Translations under genes and position numbers: made by a program
Source: Candidatus Kuenenbacteria bacterium GW2011_GWA2_42_15
GTDB taxonomy: Bacteria > Patescibacteriota > Patescibacteriia > UBA2196 > GWA2-42-15
DNA: 12,673 bases
Assembly (NCBI GenBank): GCA_000998185.1
Contig: LCCW01000010.1
Span: forward strand, 1 to 12,673
Direction: 5' to 3'
The notes under the pieces: generated by a model
What the model was told of the DNA's origin: nothing
The model's input: the letters and a program-made list of their open reading frames with translations, nothing else
Database searches by the model: none
Part shown: positions 6,420-11,566 of the stretch, piece after piece
Numbering within the stretch: the first letter of the stretch is position 1
How the letters are laid out: each line of letters begins with the position of its first letter

Positions 6420-6459
6420 GGGACCAAGGATTCCAAAAGTTTTAGAAATCCAAGGTCCC
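6420..6459. other. Long imperfect hairpin just downstream of VR
   Basis: GGGACC-AA-GGATT (6420-6432) faces AATCC-AA-GGTCCC (6447-6459): 6 bp, a 2x2 internal loop, then 5 bp, with AAAAGTTTT inside the loop. It starts 5 bp beyond the target stop codon. Hairpin or cruciform elements at this position are known in other DGRs to promote target recognition. Confidence 0.75.
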
Positions 6460-6464
6460 AAGTG

Positions 6465-7079
6465 CTACTTGCGGACGGCCGCGAAGCGACAGCGACCGCC
6501 CCAACCGTCCTCAAACCAAAGGAGGCTGGCGCCGCGCTCGGCACCGCCCCCGCCGAGAAAAACCACCCGACGGCCGTCGTCGGAATCCCGCCACACGGAA
6601 CCAAGCGCTACGATCGGAAACTCCCGCTGAATCTCGGGGTATTTTGCCCCGAATGCCAGGAGTTCATGAGCTTTGGCTGGTCGCAAACCCACGCGATCAA
6701 GCTCTTTAACCGCCTCATCGGAGCTAATGATCCGATTAAGGTGGATGAGCTCAATCTCAACATCGGCCTTGCTGGTGCGTGAGCTCGGGAAATGGTCGGA
6801 TGTTATGTCACCGTTCGACCAGTCGTAGTTGCCCTCTACGACAAGGTCATCTATCCTCATTGTATAATCAACGCAAACCGTATAGAGATTTTTTACCTGC
6901 TTTATTGCCTCGACAATGGCGTCGGCAATTTTGCCGAGAAGCAGGCCATTTCCAGTGACAAGCGCATGAATTTGATCATCCTGTATCCCGCGCTCCCGCA
7001 AAGCTGGAATGAGTTCACCAACGAAACTGCCAATCCAGCCGGCCGCGCTCACTAACAGCGATACATTCTTTCTAGCCAT
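6465..7079 (-). CDS. DGR variable (target) protein, C-type-lectin-like
   Basis: Start at ATG 7079-7077 (MARKNVSLLVSAAGWIGSFV), chosen because TAAAGGAG lies 5 nt upstream and a consensus promoter is at 7165-7193; an upstream TTG at 7142 is much poorer. The product is 204 aa. N-terminal helices (about 1-65) lead into YTVCVDYTMRIDDLV, GNYDWSNGDITSDHF, an IELIHLNRIISS strand, and the conserved-looking ELLAFGAKYPEIQREFPIVA followed by LGSVW. The last 44 residues (161-204) are VR and end in CRFAAVRK, the closing strand typical of DGR C-type-lectin-fold targets. Eleven residues differ from TR: 169, 177, 178, 183, 185, 187, 191, 192, 194, 195, 196. The present version is Gly-rich. Two further A-to-G changes are silent (CGA to CGG). 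Function is presumably ligand or partner binding through the variable face; no clear signal peptide or anchor is seen, so location is uncertain. Confidence 0.9.
   Translation of the reverse strand: MARKNVSLLVSAAGWIGSFVGELIPALRERGIQDDQIHALVTGNGLLLGKIADAIVEAIKQVKNLYTVCVDYTMRIDDLVVEGNYDWSNGDITSDHFPSSRTSKADVEIELIHLNRIISSDEAVKELDRVGLRPAKAHELLAFGAKYPEIQREFPIVALGSVWRDSDDGRRVVFLGGGGAERGASLLWFEDGWGGRCRFAAVRK
6469..6599 (-). other. DGR variable repeat (VR) with IMH end
   Basis: Encodes target residues 161-204. Relative to TR it has 13 A-to-G, 2 A-to-C and 1 A-to-T changes (coding strand). The 3' 22 bases (6471-6492) are identical to TR and contain no adenine on the coding strand, so they act as the IMH end in other DGRs does. 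The VR ends within the last codons of the gene. Confidence 0.97.
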
Positions 7080-7084
7080 TCTCT

Positions 7085-7091
7085 CTCCTTT
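7085..7091 (-). promoter_or_regulatory. Ribosome binding site of the variable protein
   Basis: AAAGGAG on the minus strand, 5 nt before ATG 7079. It decides the start codon and is the only strong Shine-Dalgarno sequence seen in the window. Confidence 0.8.
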
Positions 7092-7164
7092 ATTTTTTGC
7101 CTGCCCCTCACGCCTGGCAATTTGCTCAAGCGCCCCGGACAAGCTTTTTTGTTTGAATATTTAT

Positions 7165-7193
7165 ATCATAACATCAAATCTGTCTTTTGTCAA
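7165..7193 (-). promoter_or_regulatory. Consensus promoter of the variable protein
   Basis: On the minus strand TTGACA (7193-7188) is a perfect -35, followed by a 17-bp spacer and TATGAT (7170-7165) preceded by TG for an extended -10. The start would be near 7158, giving a leader of about 79 nt. Confidence 0.85.
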
Positions 7194-7219
7194 ATTTTTC
7201 CCCTTGTAAATCTAAAAAT

Positions 7220-7259
7220 AAGGACTGTCCTTTGACTAGTCAACTAAAGGACAGTCCTT
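7220..7259. repeat. Right palindrome of the DGR cassette
   Basis: AAGGACTGTCCTTT (7220-7233) and AAAGGACAGTCCTT (7246-7259) are perfect 14-bp inverted arms; the loop contains the palindrome GACTAGTC. It matches the left copy (4529-4568) except in the loop and one arm base. It lies 8 bp from the polA stop codon and is followed on the minus strand by TTATTTTT, so it may double as polA terminator. Confidence 0.92.
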
Positions 7260-7267
7260 GATGACAT

Positions 7268-10126
7268 TCACTTGCACTCGCCCCAGTTGTCGCCTAGGGA
7301 CATTTCGGCCACAATGGGACATTTAAATTTGTGAATATTTTCCATTATTTCTTTGATACGGTTGCCGGCTTTAAGCGCATTTTTTTCCGGGATCTCAAAA
7401 ATTAATTCATCATGCACTTGCAAAATCATTTTCGCGTCTTTTAAGGTTGGTTCTTGACTGATTGATTTTTGCAGACTAATCATCGCCAATTTTATCAGAT
7501 CTGCAGCCGTACCCTGCAAGGGATGATTGACGGCCATTCTCTCGGCTGCCGAGCGGATCTGCTGGTGCTCGGCATTGATGTCTGGCAAATATCTTTTCCG
7601 ACCGAAAAGGGTTTCTACATACTCTAATTCGTGCGCTTTTTCCAGGGTTTCTTCCAAATATTCTTTCAGCTCACCGTAGACATCAAAATATTTTTCAATA
7701 AAAATCATGGCCTCCTCATAGCTGGCGCCTGTCCTTTGGGCCAAGCCTCTGGCACCGAGCCCGTATAATACGCCGAAATTTACCTCCTTGGCCTTGCGCC
7801 TCATATCGGGCGTAACATCTTTTGCGTCAATGCCAAAAACTTCCGCGGCTGTCCGGCGATGGATGTCTTCGTTATTTTTAAAAGCTTGCAACATTTTTTT
7901 ATCTCCGGACATCACGGCCGCCATCCTTAATTCTATTTGAGAATAATCCACGGCCACGATCTTATGGTTGACCGGGGCGATAAACGCTTGTCTTATTTTC
8001 TTGCCAAGCTCGCTTCTGATAGGAATATTTTGCAGATTCGGTTCTGACGAAGACAAACGGCCGGTCGCTGTCACGGTTTGATTGAATGAAGTATGGATCC
8101 GACCGGTTTTTTTGTTAATCAGTTCCGGCAAAGAATCGGTGTAGGTGCTTTTAAGTTTGGCGAGCCCGCGATGTTCCAAGATTAAATCAATGATCGGATG
8201 GCTGCCTTGCAGCTTGTCCAGCTCGGCGGCCGCGGTTGAAGTGCCAGTTTTGGTCTTAGCCAAACCGCTTTTGGAAATACCCATTTTACCAAACAAAATT
8301 TCTTTCAGTTGCAGGGGCGAACGAATATTAAAAGTAATACCAGCCATTTTATAAATTTTCTTTTCCAGCGCATTCAATCTTTGGGCGAGCTCACCGCTCA
8401 TTTTCCGCAAAAAAGGCACATCAATCATCACACCGTTGGTTTCCATGGCAGCCAAAACGGGAATCAGCGGGCTTTCAATCTTATCCATTAAGTCCAATAA
8501 ATTATTTTTTATCAATTGCTTTTTGAGCCGACCATGCAGTCGCCAAGTATAATCCGCATCCTCTATGGCGTAATCAGCGACTCTTTTAATATCAACCTTG
8601 TCCATAGTCAGCTGGTCTTTGCCTTTGCCGATGAGTGATTCAATTGATGTCATTTCATAGCCGAATTCGGAAAAAATCACCGCGTCCAGATTGTGTTGGC
8701 GCGAGCCGGGATTTAAAAGATAAGACCCTACCATAGTATCAAACTCCACGCCTTTTAATGCCAAGCCCGCGCCGGCCAGTGTTTCCATATCAAATTTGAT
8801 ATTGTGCCCGACTTTTTTTATATTTTCATCATCCAAAATTCCCTTTAACTTATTAAACAATAATTGAAAATTTAAAATTTTAAATTTAAAATTTTTGCCA
8901 TAAGGCAAATAGTATCCCTTCCCTGTCTCCCAGCTAAAACTTATGCCAATCAAATCGGATTGAAATGGATCAAGTCCGGTGGTTTCGGTGTCAATCGCGA
9001 ATATTTTTTGCTTGGCCAACTGGTCAATAAATTTTCCGAATTGTCCTTCGCTTGCCACCAGCTCATATCCCTGTCTGAGCTGAAACTCTTCCGGCTGGCC
9101 TGGCCGGACTTGCTGAACTTGCTCTCCCGGCTGTTTTCCAAATAAACTTGTTTGTCCTTTAATTAAATCTTTCTCCGCTTGCGGTATGCGGCTGATTAAA
9201 GATTTAAAATTCCATTGCTGAAACAGCTCAAAAATTTTGGCCGCGTCAAACGGCCGCAGGCGGCAATTGGCCAAGTCAAAATCAATCTCCACATCCTGTT
9301 TTATAGTCGCTAATTCCTTGGACAAAAACGCCTCTTTTTTGTGCTCCATTAATTTTTCCAACACCGCGCTCTTAATCTTAAAATCTTTTGAATTTGAGAT
9401 TTGGGATTTATTTTGAATTTGAGATTTGGGATTTGGAATTTTATCAACATACTCATACACTTTTTCCAATGTCCCAAATTCTTTGATCAGTTCCGTCGCT
9501 GTTTTTTCTCCTATCCCCTTCACGCCGGGAATATTGTCAGACGGGTCGCCCCGCAAGGCCTTGTAATCCACCACTTTCTCCGGTCCAAAACCAAATCTCT
9601 CTTTAACCGCCTCGGCGTCATAAATAAATGTATCGGCAACGCCTTTTCTTAAGGTGTAAACTTTGGTATTCTCATCAATCAACTGCAGTGTGTCCATATC
9701 TCCCGTGACTATAATATTTTCCAATTCTGTTTTATTGCTTTCTTGTTTTCTTGTTTTCTTGTTTTCTTGAACTATTGTTCCAATTAAATCATCCGCTTCA
9801 TATCCTTTGATGGCGTAAATCGGCATATTAAAAGCTTTGATCATTTCTTTCACCAGCTCAATCTGACCGTATAGTTCATCCGGCGCTTTTTCTCTTTGCG
9901 CTTTATACTCCTTATACATTTTAGAACGAAAAGTTTCTTTGGACACATCAAAACACACGGCCACATAATCCGGCTTAATGTCTTTTAAGACTTTTAACAG
10001 AATATTGGCAAAGCCATAGACCGCGTTGACCAAAACTCCGCCCTTGGTCATCAAGGGCGGCAAAGCGTGAAACGCCCGATGAATAATGGCATTGGCATCA
10101 ATAATGGCTATTTTTTCTTTCTTCAT
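7268..10126 (-). CDS. polA: DNA polymerase I
   Basis: A complete 952-aa polymerase with all three parts. The 5'-3' exonuclease domain occupies about 1-290 (IAIIDANAIIHRAFHALPPL, GYEADDLIGT, VTGDMDTLQL, LRGDPSDNIPGVKGIGEKTA). The 3'-5' proofreading domain has an intact FAIDTETTGLD near 376 and VGHNIKFDMETL. The polymerase domain has motif A VAVDYSQIELR (near 722), motif B RRKAKEVNFGVLYGLGARGL, and motif C QVHDELIFEIP with the His-Asp-Glu near 905. It fills gaps and removes RNA primers in replication and repair. Presence of the DxE residues predicts proofreading, which many bacterial PolI lack. Three low-complexity tracts (near residues 120-130, 231-247, 410-422) are repeat-derived insertions in linker or loop regions. 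ATG 10126 is inside the 3' end of the preceding gene, suggesting co-transcription. No Shine-Dalgarno is seen. Confidence 0.97.
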   Translation of the reverse strand: MKKEKIAIIDANAIIHRAFHALPPLMTKGGVLVNAVYGFANILLKVLKDIKPDYVAVCFDVSKETFRSKMYKEYKAQREKAPDELYGQIELVKEMIKAFNMPIYAIKGYEADDLIGTIVQENKKTRKQESNKTELENIIVTGDMDTLQLIDENTKVYTLRKGVADTFIYDAEAVKERFGFGPEKVVDYKALRGDPSDNIPGVKGIGEKTATELIKEFGTLEKVYEYVDKIPNPKSQIQNKSQISNSKDFKIKSAVLEKLMEHKKEAFLSKELATIKQDVEIDFDLANCRLRPFDAAKIFELFQQWNFKSLISRIPQAEKDLIKGQTSLFGKQPGEQVQQVRPGQPEEFQLRQGYELVASEGQFGKFIDQLAKQKIFAIDTETTGLDPFQSDLIGISFSWETGKGYYLPYGKNFKFKILNFQLLFNKLKGILDDENIKKVGHNIKFDMETLAGAGLALKGVEFDTMVGSYLLNPGSRQHNLDAVIFSEFGYEMTSIESLIGKGKDQLTMDKVDIKRVADYAIEDADYTWRLHGRLKKQLIKNNLLDLMDKIESPLIPVLAAMETNGVMIDVPFLRKMSGELAQRLNALEKKIYKMAGITFNIRSPLQLKEILFGKMGISKSGLAKTKTGTSTAAAELDKLQGSHPIIDLILEHRGLAKLKSTYTDSLPELINKKTGRIHTSFNQTVTATGRLSSSEPNLQNIPIRSELGKKIRQAFIAPVNHKIVAVDYSQIELRMAAVMSGDKKMLQAFKNNEDIHRRTAAEVFGIDAKDVTPDMRRKAKEVNFGVLYGLGARGLAQRTGASYEEAMIFIEKYFDVYGELKEYLEETLEKAHELEYVETLFGRKRYLPDINAEHQQIRSAAERMAVNHPLQGTAADLIKLAMISLQKSISQEPTLKDAKMILQVHDELIFEIPEKNALKAGNRIKEIMENIHKFKCPIVAEMSLGDNWGECK
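8862..8898. repeat. AT-rich repeat tract inside polA (exonuclease domain)
   Basis: Alternating AAATTT/AAAATTTT units encode a Phe/Lys/Asn-rich run (KNFKFKILNFQLL, about residues 410-422) between the first two conserved parts of the proofreading domain. It keeps the frame. Confidence 0.65.
9386..9434. repeat. Two copies of a 24-bp repeat inside polA
   Basis: The 24-bp unit ending in GAGATTTGGGATTT occurs at 9386-9409 and 9411-9434 (25-bp period), with a partial further copy beside it. It encodes the run KSQIQNKSQISNSKDF near residues 233-248, after the helix-hairpin-helix region of the 5' nuclease. The change of frame between copies is why they read differently. Confidence 0.85.
9738..9769. 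repeat. Octamer tandem repeat inside polA
   Basis: Four consecutive octamers (three exact TTTTCTTG at 9746-9769 plus one variant at 9738-9745) encode a Lys/Gln/Asn-rich run near residues 120-130, in the 5' nuclease between the EADDLIGT helix and the VTGDMD strand. Copy-number changes other than multiples of three would break polA. Confidence 0.8.
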
Positions 10127-10709
10127 GGTTTTTTATTGTCATTGCGAGGACCCCGCCTCTCGCGAGAGGCGGGGGACGAAGCCCGCCTGCCAGCGCCTTG
10201 AGCGCAGCGATTGGCGGGCAGGCAATCTCGTTTTCCAAGCTTATATATTCTTCGCAATATTCTTCATGGGGTCGGATCTTGTTATAGTTTCTCCAGAATT
10301 TCAAATTTGGATGAATATATTTAATCATTTCTTCAACTGGTTTTTGACAAATATGCCTGCAGATATCTCTCGTATCCAGCCCAAGCGTCTGGCAAGCTTG
10401 AAGATAAGGACAAAAATTATATGAGCGCACGATAATAAAATCGGGTGACATTTCAAACACGACCGAATCTGGCGGAAAAATATACATGTGCTCAAAATAG
10501 ATAATTCTGTGAGCCGCCAATGGCAGGGATAAATCTTTATAAACCTCTTTTAATCTGGCTATGTTATTTTTTATCCAGCTAACCCTTCTATCCTCAATTA
10601 TCTTTGCCGCGGCCTCGCGGCCAAGCTCACCATCTCGCACCTTTTTTAAAAACTTAATTTTTTCTTCAACGGCATATTGTTGAACAATATTTTTCGCTGT
10701 TTCCAACAT
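10098..10709 (-). CDS. Cys-rich conserved hypothetical protein with repeat-derived C-terminus
   Basis: The 203-aa frame begins MLETAKNIVQQYAVEEKIKF at ATG 10709. Up to about residue 158 it looks like a real globular protein: a helical N-terminus, then FIIVRSYNFCPYLQACQTLG, LDTRDICRHICQKPVEEMIK, NLKFWRNYNKIRPHEEYCEE. Conserved-looking Cys lie at 100, 106, 117, 121 and 152. The pattern recalls the L-2-amino-thiazoline-4-carboxylic acid hydrolase-like family, but this is from memory and only suggestive. Residues about 161-191 are translated from a nested palindromic repeat (10138-10230), and the last dozen residues come from bases beside and inside the polA start, with a 29-bp overlap with polA. 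The native protein probably ended near residue 160 before the repeat removed its stop. A weak promoter (TATAAT at 10749-10744) lies upstream; it probably shares a transcript with polA. Confidence 0.75.
   Translation of the reverse strand: MLETAKNIVQQYAVEEKIKFLKKVRDGELGREAAAKIIEDRRVSWIKNNIARLKEVYKDLSLPLAAHRIIYFEHMYIFPPDSVVFEMSPDFIIVRSYNFCPYLQACQTLGLDTRDICRHICQKPVEEMIKYIHPNLKFWRNYNKIRPHEEYCEEYISLENEIACPPIAALKALAGGLRPPPLARGGVLAMTIKNHEERKNSHY
10138..10230. repeat. Nested palindromic repeat (CATTGCGAGGA...CAATCTCG type)
   Basis: The outer arms GTCATTGCGAGGA and GCAATCTCG match a common dispersed bacterial repeat (CATTGCGAGGAG...GAAGCAATCTC, from memory). Two hairpins are nested inside: a perfect 24-bp palindrome at 10151-10174 (CCCCGCCTCTCG with its complement) and a larger stem with CCCGCC/GGCGGG and GCCA/TGGC arms at about 10182-10218. 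The length of 93 bp is exactly 31 codons, so the host frame stays open. Confidence 0.85.
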
Positions 10710-10743
10710 ACCCTTTATTTTAATGTTTTATATGAATCTTATT

Positions 10744-10749
10744 ATTATA
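10744..10749 (-). promoter_or_regulatory. Possible -10 box upstream of the Cys-rich gene
   Basis: TATAAT on the minus strand, 34 bp before ATG 10709. No good -35 lies at 16-18 bp; GAATTG/TTGGGT are poor candidates. Confidence 0.3.
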
Positions 10750-10893
10750 CTTCCCATCAAATTACCCAATTCCCCTCACTATTCTATAATACCATTAAAG
10801 CCTGAATAACCAAAAAAAACTAGCCTTGCTCACACTGTCTAAATTTGCTACTATAACGGTAAGGAAAAATTCAAAAATCCTAAAAATATAAAT

Positions 10894-11043
10894 ATGACTA
10901 AAGCTGGTGAGGTCGGCGTTCAGATAAAGATCATGGGTGATTTGCCGATGCCCAAAGACTCGGCGCCAAATATCAAACCGATTATCCAAGCCTACAAAGA
11001 ACTAATTGACAGTGGAAAACAAAGAACCGACAAAAAACATTGA
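10894..11043 (+). CDS. Small hypothetical protein, 49 aa
   Basis: ATG 10894 opens 49 codons to TGA 11041-11043. The product starts MTKAGEVGVQIKIMGDLPMP, followed by KDSAPNIKPIIQAYKELIDS and GKQRTDKKH. The composition is ordinary for a protein (no low complexity), with a likely beta strand VGVQIKIMG and an amphipathic helix IKPIIQAYKELIDS. Not recognised. Its end overlaps the start of the membrane protein by 32 bp in the +1 frame, which suggests translational coupling, or one protein in relatives that is split here by a frameshift. A weak TATAAC box at 10852-10857 could be its promoter. No Shine-Dalgarno. Confidence 0.5.
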   Translation: MTKAGEVGVQIKIMGDLPMPKDSAPNIKPIIQAYKELIDSGKQRTDKKH

Positions 11044-11425
11044 TGCGCCACTTTGCCCAAAGCCATCTAAAAAAATATCTGGCGGTATTTTGGCGCTTGT
11101 CGGTTATATTTTATCGCCTTTGTCCTGGTGGAATGATCCGATAATCAACATCCCTTTGGCTTATTTTTTCGCTCTGCCCTTTGGTCTGATTACAAAAAGC
11201 TTTTTTATGCCGGCGATGATTATCGGCTACTGGGGCACCAATGTCCTCGGCCTGCTCCTTATCCATCACGGCGCCAAAAAAATCTTTAACCAAGACCGAA
11301 AACAGCAAAAAAAACAATTCTTAAAAAATATCATTATCGCTACCAGCTACACTGCTCTCATCTTTCTTTTAGCTAAAACTAATTTTCTCAATTTACCAGA
11401 CTTTGGTCATTTTTTAAAAAAATAA
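11012..11425 (+). CDS. Small hypothetical membrane protein
   Basis: GTG 11012 (or TTG 11006) opens about 137 codons ending in DFGHFLKK. After a polar N-terminus (VENKEPTKNIDAPLCPKPSK) come three or four hydrophobic helices: GGILALVGYILSPLSWW, INIPLAYFFALPFGLITKSF, MIIGYWGTNVLGLLLIHHGA, and, after a basic loop with QDRKQQKKQ, a last one IIIATSYTALIFLLAK. No family recognised. No Shine-Dalgarno; the start lies inside the 49-aa ORF, so the pair is probably one operon. Confidence 0.65.
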   Translation: MENKEPTKNIDAPLCPKPSKKISGGILALVGYILSPLSWWNDPIINIPLAYFFALPFGLITKSFFMPAMIIGYWGTNVLGLLLIHHGAKKIFNQDRKQQKKQFLKNIIIATSYTALIFLLAKTNFLNLPDFGHFLKK

Positions 11426-11510
11426 TCACTTCATAATTTATGATTCGTTATTCATAACCCCAAAACCATGATCTAACCTAATTTTAATTTTAATCTACTA
11501 ACAAACCAAC

Positions 11511-11561
11511 GCGAATTAATATTCGCATGTAATTCGCATTTATTCGCATCAATATTCGCAT
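11511..11561. repeat. Four helically phased ATTCGCAT boxes before glyA
   Basis: ATTCGCAT occurs at 11521, 11532, 11542 and 11554 (spacings 11, 10, 12), with an inverted GCGAAT at 11511-11516 forming the palindrome GCGAATTAATATTCGC with the first box. The last box ends 5 bp before the glyA ATG. It may be an operator, a leader element or a dispersed repeat. Confidence 0.75.
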
Positions 11562-11566
11562 ATTAT

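Larger units (their letters stand above)
4527..7259. mobile_element. Diversity-generating retroelement cassette bracketed by palindromes
   Basis: The segment from the left palindrome (4527-4570) to the right palindrome (7220-7259) contains every DGR part: reverse transcriptase, Avd, template repeat, variable repeat in a target gene, A-free IMH end and downstream hairpin. Outside it lie only housekeeping genes (HU promoter on the left, polA stop codon 8 bp to the right). The RT and right-hand polA stop codons abut the palindromes. Whether the palindromes mobilised the cassette or were simply local hot spots cannot be told; no clear target-site duplication was seen. Confidence 0.7.

Noticed and set aside
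5999..6599. TR and VR as an ordinary duplicated gene fragment
   Set aside because: All 16 differences fall on adenines of one copy; random decay would touch the 106 other positions too.
6465..7142. Longer variable protein starting at TTG 7142
   Set aside because: ATG 7079 has AAAGGAG at 5 nt; the extra 21 residues (MSGALEQIARREG...) have no support.
7220..7259. Right palindrome simply as polA terminator
   Set aside because: Possible as a second role, but the twin at the other end of the cassette has no T-run, so termination alone does not explain the pair.
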